NCBI RefSeq assembly: GCF_019974135.1 | Contig: NZ_AP025017.1 | Span: 1,054,001 to 1,118,000, forward strand | Direction of reading: 5' to 3' | From: Actinomyces capricornis | Lineage (GTDB): Bacteria > Actinomycetota > Actinomycetes > Actinomycetales > Actinomycetaceae | Length of the DNA: 64,000 nucleotides | Shown here: one piece after another, positions 21,208 to 29,031 of the stretch | Layout of the letters: every line of letters begins with the position of its first letter | How positions within the stretch are numbered: the stretch's first letter is position 1 | Translations under genes and position numbers: made by a program | Notes under the pieces: model-generated | What the model was told of the DNA's origin: nothing | Seen by the model: only the letters and a program-made list of their open reading frames with translations | The model's database searches: none

Positions 21208-22557
21208 TCAGGCCCCCAGCTCGGCCAGGGCGGTGCGCACCTGGTCCAGGTGGGCGCCGGTGCGCTCAGCCTGGTAGGGGATGCTCAGCTGGCGCAGGCT
21301 GGAGGCCAGGTCAGCCAGGCTGCGGGCCTCGGGGAAGCCGTCGCGCACCAGGGAGCGGGCGGTGCGCACGGAGGTCTCCTGGGCCGCGCCCGCGTCGGCG
21401 GCCGCCCCCAGCAGCTCCATGAGGGGCGCATGGGTCAGGGTGAGGGACTCGGCCACCACGTCCAGCTCCCCGCCGACCAGCTCCCCGCGCGCCTCCAGCA
21501 GCTCGATCTGCTCGGCCAGGCGCACCGCGTCCTCCCCCAGGACCGTGCACAGCTCCTCCAGGGAGCCGACGGCGTCATTGGCCCCCACCTCGTCCTGGCC
21601 CTCGATGATCTGGACGGCGAAGGTGCCGGCGGCCAGGTTGTGCAGGCGCGTCAGGGCGATGTCGAAGCGCACCGCATCGACATCGCTGCGCAGCTCCTCG
21701 ACCTGCCCGCGCAGCGGCCGCAGCTGCTCGACGCACTCCAGGATGAGGGCGTCGACCTCCTGGTAGCGCTCCTCCACCTCCTCGGCCTCCGGCCCGGCGC
21801 CCAGGGCCCGGACCTCGCCGCTGACGGCGCGCAGCGTCTGGCGCAGCCGGCCCAGGCGCTCGGACAGGCCGCTGATCTCCTCGGCCCGCCTGCCCAGCAG
21901 GCCGACCAGGCGCTTGCCCTCCTCCAGGACGCCCACCAGTCCCGAGGTGTCGGCCTCGATGGCGTGCATGGCCGCCAGGATCTGGGCCACCGGCCCCTGG
22001 GTCTGGGGGACGGCGGGGATGGCGGCGCCGGAGGCGAGCAGGGCGGCGACCTCGTCGGGCAGGACCCGGCGGGTGAAGTCGGCGGCGTCGCTGTAGCCCA
22101 TCTCGGCCAGCTCGCGCAGCAGCGCCGCCTGCCCCGCGGCGGCCGCCTCCCGGCGAGAGGAGCCGGCCTGGGCCGAGCTCCGCTCCACCTCGCGCACCCG
22201 CGTATAGGCCTGCTCGACGTCGTCGCGCAGGCCGGTCATCATCGGCAGGGTGCGCACCGACAGGTAGCCGCCGCCCGAGGGGACGATCGTGGCGAAGACC
22301 CGGTAGTGGCCGCCGTCGGCGGAGCGGTTGGTGATGTAGGCGCATACGGGGGCCGCGTCCTCCATGCCCTCCCACACGGTGCGGAACAGGCCCGCGGGCA
22401 TGTCGTCATGGCGCACCACGCTGTGCGCCCGCCCCACCAGGGCGCCGCGCGGGTAGCCCGACAGGCGCATGAAGGTGGAGTTGGCGCGGCGGATGCGCCC
22501 CTGGGCGTCGGTGGTGGAGAAGAAGAGCTCGCCGGAGCCGAAGAGGTGCTCGACCAT
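21208..22557 (-). CDS. PAS-domain cytoplasmic protein with long helical C-terminus
   Basis: 449 residues. The first ~105 residues form a PAS domain like those of aerotaxis receptors: ELFFSTTDAQGRIRRANSTF, SGYPRGALVGRAHSVVRHDDMP and the closing strands GGHYRVFATIVPSGGGYLSV. The remaining ~340 residues are Ala/Glu/Leu-rich helices. No transmembrane segment, kinase, GGDEF or clear chemoreceptor hairpin was recognised. It may sense a small ligand, flavin or haem and signal through coiled-coil contacts, but no partner is visible. GGAAGG precedes the ATG at 22557. It is divergent from the serpin gene. Confidence 0.75.
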   Translation of the reverse strand: MVEHLFGSGELFFSTTDAQGRIRRANSTFMRLSGYPRGALVGRAHSVVRHDDMPAGLFRTVWEGMEDAAPVCAYITNRSADGGHYRVFATIVPSGGGYLSVRTLPMMTGLRDDVEQAYTRVREVERSSAQAGSSRREAAAAGQAALLRELAEMGYSDAADFTRRVLPDEVAALLASGAAIPAVPQTQGPVAQILAAMHAIEADTSGLVGVLEEGKRLVGLLGRRAEEISGLSERLGRLRQTLRAVSGEVRALGAGPEAEEVEERYQEVDALILECVEQLRPLRGQVEELRSDVDAVRFDIALTRLHNLAAGTFAVQIIEGQDEVGANDAVGSLEELCTVLGEDAVRLAEQIELLEARGELVGGELDVVAESLTLTHAPLMELLGAAADAGAAQETSVRTARSLVRDGFPEARSLADLASSLRQLSIPYQAERTGAHLDQVRTALAELGA

Positions 22558-22690
22558 GAGTGACCTTCCAAGTGGGGGGCGTGCGGCGTCGGTGCCGAGG
22601 TCCGGGACCCAGGCTACCCGTCCCGCCCGCGCCCCGGGATGCGGGACCTTCAGCACGGCAAGGCCGCCACATGCTCCTTACGATCCTTGT

Positions 22691-24037
22691 ATGAACAACG
22701 CTCCCATCCCCTCCCGTCGCCACCTCATGGCCGCCGCCGCCCTGGCGCCCGTCGCCGCGAGCCTGCTGGGCGCCTGCGCCAGCGGGGCGGGCACGCCGCT
22801 GCGCTCCAGCGCCACCCGCCAGACGATCGCGCTGTCCGAGGTCCCCGACTCCCTGCCCGGTGCGCAGGGCGCCTGCGACGAGCTCGGCGCCGCGCTGATC
22901 GCCCACCACCTGCAGAACGAGCCCCACCGCAATGCCATGTCCTCGGGGCTGAGCCTGTCCCTGCTGCTGGCGATCCTGGCCGACGGCGCCACCGACCCCG
23001 CGGCGCAGGGCTACGACGCGCTCCTGGGCGCCTCGGGCGAGCAGCGCGACCGCACCTGGTCGGCACTGCAGACCTCCCTGAACCGCAACGACCGCAGCCT
23101 TGCCGGCTTCTCCCCCGAGGAGCCGCCCGCCAAGCCCCTGGTCCACCTGGCCAACCATGTGGTGGTCCTCGACAGCCTCGAGGTGGCGCAGTCCTACCTC
23201 GACACGGTCATGGCCTTCTTCACCACCGAGATCGAGCAGGTCCCCATGAGCGCCCTGAAGAGCAGCCTCGATACCTGGGCTTCCCGGAACACCGCGGGCC
23301 TCATCCCCAGCAGCGCCATTGAGATCCGTCCAGACCTCCGCCTGGTCGTCCAGAGCGCCCTGCTCTTCGCCGCGCGGTGGGAGAGCCCCTTCCCGCCCGA
23401 GAACTCCGCGCCCCAGCCCTTCACCCTGGCCGACTCCTCCACGGTGGAGGCCACCTTCATGCACGACACCCGCTTCCTGCGCCACGCGCAGGGCCCGGAC
23501 TGGTCGGCTGTGCGCCTGCCCTACAGCGGTGGGCACGAGGACCCTGGGAGCACGGCGGGGCCTGAGGGCTCGGAGATCCCCGACCAGCCCGCCCTGGCCC
23601 TGGATGTCATCCTGCCCCAGAAAGGGACCCTGCCCGCGCAGATGGATGCGGCCTCCTGGGCCCAGGCCTCCGCGGCCCTCGATGAGGCCCCGCTCGTGGA
23701 TGTCGAGCTGTCCCTGCCCAAGGCCGACCTGACCACCGGTGCCATGGATCTGGTGGAGGTCATCACCGGCCTCGGCCTGGACCCGGTGGGACTGGATCGC
23801 ATCGCCCCGGATCTGAAGATCGACCAGATCGTCCAGCAGGTCCGGCTGACCATGGATGAGGAGGGGACGGTGGCCGCGGCCCTGACCGAGGCGGGGGTCG
23901 CCGTGCTCTCGGCGCCGCTGCCGCCCAATGTCACCTTCACCGTGGACCGCCCCTATGTCCTGCGGCTGCGGGACCTGGTCAGCGGTATCACCCTCCTGGA
24001 GGCGGCCGTCATGAATCCCGCGGACAGCGAGGGCTGA
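22691..24037 (+). CDS. Serpin-family lipoprotein (serine protease inhibitor)
   Basis: 448 residues. A signal (RRHLMAAAALAPVAASLLGAC) ends in a lipobox with Cys at about 29, so the mature protein should be lipid-anchored outside the membrane; the paired Arg could also make it a Tat substrate. The serpin body includes SGLSLSLLLAILADGA (helix B region), VVQSALLFAARWESPFP (strand 3A) and the inhibitory hinge DEEGTVAAALTEAG before the reactive loop, with VDRPYVLRLRD as the C-terminal strands. The intact small-residue hinge predicts an inhibitor rather than a storage serpin. TACGAT lies 6 bases before the ATG, so it is probably leaderless. Confidence 0.9.
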   Translation: MNNAPIPSRRHLMAAAALAPVAASLLGACASGAGTPLRSSATRQTIALSEVPDSLPGAQGACDELGAALIAHHLQNEPHRNAMSSGLSLSLLLAILADGATDPAAQGYDALLGASGEQRDRTWSALQTSLNRNDRSLAGFSPEEPPAKPLVHLANHVVVLDSLEVAQSYLDTVMAFFTTEIEQVPMSALKSSLDTWASRNTAGLIPSSAIEIRPDLRLVVQSALLFAARWESPFPPENSAPQPFTLADSSTVEATFMHDTRFLRHAQGPDWSAVRLPYSGGHEDPGSTAGPEGSEIPDQPALALDVILPQKGTLPAQMDAASWAQASAALDEAPLVDVELSLPKADLTTGAMDLVEVITGLGLDPVGLDRIAPDLKIDQIVQQVRLTMDEEGTVAAALTEAGVAVLSAPLPPNVTFTVDRPYVLRLRDLVSGITLLEAAVMNPADSEG

Positions 24038-24153
24038 GGCCCGCGGGACGCAAGCCGCCGCGGCCGGGACGGCAGGCCACCGCGACGGCGAGCCCCACCG
24101 GCCGGCGGGGGGTACGGTGGTGGCACGAATCCACACGACCCAGGAGGGATCCC

Positions 24154-24600
24154 ATGACCGTTGAGCTCCTCACCGCCTCCAGCCCGGAGGTCGTCGAGGC
24201 GATGGAGCGCCTCATCCCCCAGCTCTCCCGCAGCGCCCCGGCCCTGACAGCGGAGCAGTGCGAGGCGCTCATCTCCCAGGAGGGCGTCTACCTCTTCGTC
24301 TTCCGGCCCGATGCGCCCGACGGCGGGCCCGCCCCGATCCTGGGCATGCTCACCCTGGCGACCTTCACGATCCCCACCGGCCTGCGCGCCTGGGTGGAGG
24401 ACGTCGTCGTCGACGCCGAGGCCCGTGGGCACGGCGCGGGCCAGGCGCTGGTGGAGGCGGCGGTGGAGCACGCCGCCCAGATGGGGGCCCGCACCGTGGA
24501 CCTGACCTCGCGCCCCTCCCGGGAGGCCGCCAACAGGCTCTACCAGCGGGCGGGCTTCAAGCTGAGGGAGACCAACGTCTACCGCTACGCCCAGGACTAA
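24154..24600 (+). CDS. GNAT-family N-acetyltransferase
   Basis: 148 residues. The GNAT core has VEDVVVDAEARGHGAGQALVEAAV, where the R-x-x-G-x-G/A loop (RGHGAG) binds the acetyl-CoA pyrophosphate, and NRLYQRAGFKLRETNVYRY forms the C-terminal helix and strand. The substrate is unknown. A strong AGGAGGG lies 6 bases before the ATG. It converges on the HAD gene across a strong hairpin. Confidence 0.87.
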   Translation: MTVELLTASSPEVVEAMERLIPQLSRSAPALTAEQCEALISQEGVYLFVFRPDAPDGGPAPILGMLTLATFTIPTGLRAWVEDVVVDAEARGHGAGQALVEAAVEHAAQMGARTVDLTSRPSREAANRLYQRAGFKLRETNVYRYAQD

Positions 24601-24614
24601 GCCTCAGGCGGGCA

Positions 24615-24654
24615 CCGGGCACGCGGCCCCGGGAAGCCCGGGCCGCGTGCCCGG
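24615..24654. terminator. Strong bidirectional terminator hairpin
   Basis: CCGGGCACGCGGCCC at 24615-24629 pairs perfectly with the reverse complement at 24640-24654 (15 bp), leaving a 10-base loop. It lies between the convergent acetyltransferase and HAD genes and can serve both. No long T-run follows on either side. Confidence 0.8.
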
Positions 24655-24687
24655 CGGGCTCCCCGGGGACGCGGCCGCAGGACTCAC

Positions 24688-25473
24688 TCACAGGAGGCGG
24701 TCCACCAGCTCGGCCAGGCCGCCCACGGTCCCCTCGCAGCACTGCGCGACCTCCGGCGGGGCCCAGGGCAGGGCGTAGGCGTGGTCGGTGGCCCGGTGCA
24801 TGGGGATGTCGTTCCAGGAGTCGCCGATGGAGAAGGTCTCGATCCGGCCGCCCGCATAGGGGCCCTGCGGCCCCTGGAGCCGCTCCAGCAGGCTGCGCAG
24901 GCTCCCGCCCTTGGAGGCCCCGGCGGGAACGACGTCGATGAAGTCCTGGTTGCGGAAGCCCACGGCCCGCTCCGCCCAGCTCCGCTCGAGGTGGTCCATG
25001 GTGCGGGCCGCCAAGCCCTCGTCGGTGAAGCGCAGCGGCACGCCGATGAGCTGCTGCCCCTGGAGATCCTCACGGCGGGCGGGGGTGTAGAGGTTGAGGA
25101 TCGCGGTGCCCGAGCCGATGGTGTCGTACAGGAGCAGGTCGCCCTCCAGGGTGGTGGCGAAGACCGTGACCCCCTGCTGCCCATCCAGGTGGTCCAGGAG
25201 GTCGTCGACCACCCCGTGGGGCAGGGTGGCCGCCTCCATCACCTCGAGCCGGGAATTGGTGACGACCGCCCCGGTGTACAGGATCATGTAGTCGAAGACG
25301 GCTCCTACCGGCGCGGCCACCTGCGTGAACGCACTCCGGGAGCGCCCCGTGTTGGCAACCAGGATATTGCCCGCAGCACGCCAGCGCTCCATGGCCTCCA
25401 AGTCGCGCTCGCCGATGCGCCCATCGAACACGATGGTTCCATCCATATCGCAGGAGATGAGTCGAGCAGTCAC
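24688..25473 (-). CDS. HAD-superfamily phosphatase, Cof/type IIB-like
   Basis: 261 residues. Motif I CDMDGTIVFDG with the nucleophile Asp at about 9, motif II Thr in LVANTGRSRSAF, motif III Lys in GASKGGSLRSLL, and motif IV GDSWNDIPMH. The cap lies between motifs II and III as in IIB members, many of which act on sugar phosphates; the actual substrate is unknown. The GTG start at 25473 has GGAGG 7-8 bases upstream. Confidence 0.87.
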   Translation of the reverse strand: MTARLISCDMDGTIVFDGRIGERDLEAMERWRAAGNILVANTGRSRSAFTQVAAPVGAVFDYMILYTGAVVTNSRLEVMEAATLPHGVVDDLLDHLDGQQGVTVFATTLEGDLLLYDTIGSGTAILNLYTPARREDLQGQQLIGVPLRFTDEGLAARTMDHLERSWAERAVGFRNQDFIDVVPAGASKGGSLRSLLERLQGPQGPYAGGRIETFSIGDSWNDIPMHRATDHAYALPWAPPEVAQCCEGTVGGLAELVDRLL

Positions 25474-25640
25474 CTATGCACCTCCATTTCTTCCATGATG
25501 CCGCGGCCGTGGGCCTGTGGCGCTGCACTCCGCCCGATCCTGTCAGACGCGCCCCGCCACCGTCTCGCGATTGCCGCGCGATCCTCGGCGCGCCATGGCC
25601 AGGGCCGGGCCCCGGGGCGGCCGGGCGGGGCGGCCGGGCC

Positions 25641-27881
25641 TCACTGCCGCGGGACGTTGCGCTCCAGCTCGGCCAGCCAGGCGGCGCCCGAGGCGTCGGA
25701 GGGCATGCGCCAGTCCCCGCGGGGGGACAGCGATCCGCCGGCCACCACCTTGGGCCCGTTGGGCAGGGTGGAGCGCTTGAACTGGTTGGTGAAGAACCTG
25801 CGGTGGAAGACCTCCATCCAGTGGCGGATCTCGGGCAGCCGGTAGGCCACGCGCTCGGCGGCCGGCAGCCCCTGCGGCCACAGCCCCACCGAGGCGTCCG
25901 ACCAGGCCTTCTCGGCCAGGAAGGCGATCCGGGAGGGGCGCGCGCCGCGGCGCAGCACATGCCACAGGGTGAAGTCCTGCAGGGCGTAGGGGCCGATGCG
26001 CGCCTGGGTGGACTGGATGGGCTCGCCCTCGGTGGCGGGCACCAGCTCGGGGCTGATCTCGGTGCCGAGGATGGACAGCAGGGTCTCCCCCACCGCCTCG
26101 CCGAACAGGTCCTCGGCCACCACCCAGCGGATGAGGTGGGAGATGAGGGTCTTGGGGATCCCGGCATTGACGCCGTAGTGGGACATCTGGTCGCCCACCC
26201 CGAAGGTGCACCAGCCCAGGGCCAGCTCGGACAGGTCCCCGGTGCCCAGGACGATGCCGCCGCGCTGGCCCGCGATGCGGAAGAGGAAATCGGTGCGCAG
26301 CCCGGCCTGGACGTTCTCGAAGGTGACGTCGTAGACCTCGGGGCCGCGCTCCCCCCGCCCGTAGGGGTGGCGCATCTGGGCGAGCATCTGGGTGGCGGCG
26401 GGCCGGATATCCACCTCCTCGAAGGTGCAGCCCAGTCCCACGGCCAGGGCCTCGGCGTTGGCGCGGGTGGTGGCACTGGTGGCGAATCCCGGCATGGTGA
26501 TGGCGTGGATGTCGCTGCGGGGGCGCCCGGCCCGGTCCATGGCCCGGGCGGCCACGATGAGGGCGTGGGTGGAGTCCAGCCCCCCGGAGACACCGATGAT
26601 GAGCCTGGGGCCGCCGATGGCCTCCATGCGCTGGACCAGGGCGGCGACCTGGATGCTGTAGGCCTCGTAGCAGTCCTGGGCCAGGCGGGCGGGGTCGTCG
26701 GGGACGAAGGGGAAGCGGTCGATCTCGCGGCGCAGCCCGATGTCAGTGCGGGGCACGTGAAGGTCCTGCCGGCCGACCGTGGTGGTCATGAAGCCGTGGG
26801 GGTGGGAGGCGGCGTCGTCGTCCCCGATGCCCAGGGCGAGGCGGTTGTCGTCGAAGCTGCCCTGGCGCAGCCGCTCCGCCACGAGCCCCTCGATGTCGAC
26901 GTCGACGACGGTGGCGCGCGGGCCGTCCGGGAAGCGCTCGGTCTGGCCCAGCAGGGCGCCGTTGTCGTAGACGAAGGTCTGGCCGTCCCAGGCCAGGTCC
27001 GTGGAGGACTCGCCCTGGCCGGCCGCGGCGAAGACGTAGGCGGCGAGATTGCGCGCGGAGGAGGCGCGCGCCAGGGCCATGCGGTCCTCGGCCCTGCCCA
27101 CCGTGATCGGTGAGCCTGAGAGGTTGACGAGCACGGTGGCACCGGCCAGGGCCGCCAGGGAGGAGGGGGGCACGGGCACCCACATGTCCTCGCAGACCTC
27201 GACGTGCACCACCATCCCGGGCACGTCCTCGACATCGAGCAGGAGGCGCGTGCTGAAGGGGACGCAGGCGGGGCGGCCGGGCCGGGGACAGCCCTCGGAG
27301 TGCTCCGCGGGATCCGCCGCCCCATCCGCCACGCCCGCCAGCTCGATCCAGGTGTGCACGTCGGCACCGGAGGCGAAGTACCGCTTCTCGTAGAACTCCC
27401 GGTAGGTGGGCAGGTAGGTCTTGGGCGCCACGCCGCGCACGGCCCCGCCCTGGATGACGACGGCGCAGTTGTACAGGCGGTTGCGGTGCCGCAGGGGCGC
27501 GCCGACCACGATCATGGGCAGCAGGTCCGCCGAAGCCGCCCGGATGGTCTCGATGGCGGCCAGGACCTCGGCGAGCAGGACGTCGGCCAGGAGGAGGTCG
27601 TCGATGGAGTAGCCGGTCAGGCTCAGCTCGGGGAAGACGGCCAGGGCCACGCCCTGCTCGGACAGATCCCGGGCCTGGGCGATGATCGCCCGGGCGTTGG
27701 CGGCCGGGTCGGCCAGGGCCACGGGCAGGGTGGCGGCGGCCACCCGTGCGAAGCCCTGGTCGTAGGCGGAGTGGAAGCTGATGGTGGAGCCGGGGGCACC
27801 GGGGGCCGCCCCGGCGGGCGCAGGGCTGGTAGCGGTCGTGGGGCTCGGCATGCTCTCGGTGCGCGCGGCGGTGGTCGACAT
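25641..27881 (-). CDS. nadE: Glutamine-dependent NAD+ synthetase
   Basis: Amidates nicotinic acid adenine dinucleotide to NAD+ using glutamine. 746 residues. The N-terminal nitrilase-type glutaminase holds the Glu-Lys-Cys triad in VFPELSLTGYS, APKTYLPTYREFYEKRYF and VHVEVCEDMWVP (Cys near 230). The C-terminal synthetase has the ATP loop IIGVSGGLDSTHALIVA and the family motifs GTGDLSELALGWCTFG and KRSTLPNGPKV. The length matches two-domain actinobacterial NadE. ATG at 27881 follows GGGAGG at 10 bases. It is transcribed alone. Confidence 0.95.
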   Translation of the reverse strand: MSTTAARTESMPSPTTATSPAPAGAAPGAPGSTISFHSAYDQGFARVAAATLPVALADPAANARAIIAQARDLSEQGVALAVFPELSLTGYSIDDLLLADVLLAEVLAAIETIRAASADLLPMIVVGAPLRHRNRLYNCAVVIQGGAVRGVAPKTYLPTYREFYEKRYFASGADVHTWIELAGVADGAADPAEHSEGCPRPGRPACVPFSTRLLLDVEDVPGMVVHVEVCEDMWVPVPPSSLAALAGATVLVNLSGSPITVGRAEDRMALARASSARNLAAYVFAAAGQGESSTDLAWDGQTFVYDNGALLGQTERFPDGPRATVVDVDIEGLVAERLRQGSFDDNRLALGIGDDDAASHPHGFMTTTVGRQDLHVPRTDIGLRREIDRFPFVPDDPARLAQDCYEAYSIQVAALVQRMEAIGGPRLIIGVSGGLDSTHALIVAARAMDRAGRPRSDIHAITMPGFATSATTRANAEALAVGLGCTFEEVDIRPAATQMLAQMRHPYGRGERGPEVYDVTFENVQAGLRTDFLFRIAGQRGGIVLGTGDLSELALGWCTFGVGDQMSHYGVNAGIPKTLISHLIRWVVAEDLFGEAVGETLLSILGTEISPELVPATEGEPIQSTQARIGPYALQDFTLWHVLRRGARPSRIAFLAEKAWSDASVGLWPQGLPAAERVAYRLPEIRHWMEVFHRRFFTNQFKRSTLPNGPKVVAGGSLSPRGDWRMPSDASGAAWLAELERNVPRQ

Positions 27882-28102
27882 GCCCCCGATCCTCCCATGC
27901 CTCCTGGCACCCTCCCACGCCCAGGCATGCCGCGCCCCGGATCCGGACACGGGCGGGGCGGGCCCGGGACGCCTGCCGGCCCGCGCGCGAAGGGCCGGGG
28001 AGGGCGCGCACCCGGCAGGTGCCGCGCCCTCGCCAGCCGTCCACGGCTCGGCCCGGGGCCGGCCCGCCCCGAGTGCCGGCCGGCCCCGGGGCGCCGCCCG
28101 GC

Positions 28103-28858
28103 TCAGCGCTGGTTGATCCAGGCCTGGCGGTCGCCCGACCAGGAGAAGACCGGCTTGTACAACAGGACGTACTCCCCCGATCCCAGCTGCCCGTCGAAGC
28201 AGACATCCGCCGTCAGGGAGCCGCCGTCGATGATGCTCGAGGCGCTCAGGATGCTGTCCGATCCGAGGAAGCCCACATCGTTGATGACGCCGTTGGGGTC
28301 CTGGAGGGACCAGTCGAAGGCGTTGACATCGATGGCGGACCCCGAGTTGTTGCTGATGGTGATGGTGGAGCAGGCGGTGGGGCCCAGGGTGGCGTCGCCG
28401 GGGGTCAGCGGGGTGGCGGTGATGGTCACGCCGTCGGCCGTCAGGGACTCCCCGGCCTGGACCGCTTTGTCCTTCGCCTGCTTGCCCGCGAAGGCCGGCC
28501 CCTCACCGGCCTGGTCGGCCTGAGCGGGCTCGCCCGCCTGGGGCTCCGGCTGCCCGCCCTCCGACGCGGCCCGCGCCTCCTGGGACCGGGTGACGGAGGG
28601 CGTGTCCGAGCCGGCCTGGGGCGATTCGTCACCCGAGCCGCCGCCGAGGGCCTGGACCACCACGACGAGGGCCACCAGGGCGCCCAGTCCGGTGAGGATC
28701 TTGTGCCGGGCGAACCAGGAGCGCCGCGAGGGCTGCGCCGGGGGTCCGTAGGGTGCGGGCCCGACCGGGCCGTAGGGCTGCTGAGGTACCGGGCCGCCCG
28801 CCGCCTGGGCACTGGCGGCGTCGGGCTGGAGGGGGCCGTGGGGCATCTGGGAGGTCAT
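28103..28858 (-). CDS. DUF4352-like extracytoplasmic protein with Pro-rich tail and one TM
   Basis: 251 residues. The cytoplasmic Pro/Gln/Gly-rich tail (QQPYGPVGPAPYGPPAQP) is followed by RRSWFARHK and one transmembrane helix (ILTGLGALVALVVVVQAL), an acidic Gln/Glu/Ala linker, and a C-terminal beta-rich domain (ESLTADGVTITATPLTPGD, TITISNNSGSAIDVNAFDW, GEYVLLYKPVF) like the DUF4352/telokin-like immunoglobulin fold. Probably surface-exposed; ligand unknown. AAAGGA lies at a good distance from the ATG. It is divergent from the sensor kinase gene. Confidence 0.75.
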   Translation of the reverse strand: MTSQMPHGPLQPDAASAQAAGGPVPQQPYGPVGPAPYGPPAQPSRRSWFARHKILTGLGALVALVVVVQALGGGSGDESPQAGSDTPSVTRSQEARAASEGGQPEPQAGEPAQADQAGEGPAFAGKQAKDKAVQAGESLTADGVTITATPLTPGDATLGPTACSTITISNNSGSAIDVNAFDWSLQDPNGVINDVGFLGSDSILSASSIIDGGSLTADVCFDGQLGSGEYVLLYKPVFSWSGDRQAWINQR

Positions 28859-29031
28859 GGGGTGTCCTTTACTTCTCTGGGGCTCCGGGTGGCGCCCTTG
28901 ACAGGCACAACCGTCCCGCGCCGGGCCACGGCCGGGCATCGGCCATCGCGGCACTGCGCGACGCCGATCGGGTACGGTGCCCTGGCCGAACGGCCGATGC
29001 GGCCCCGCAGAGGGGCCGTTAACGTACGGCC

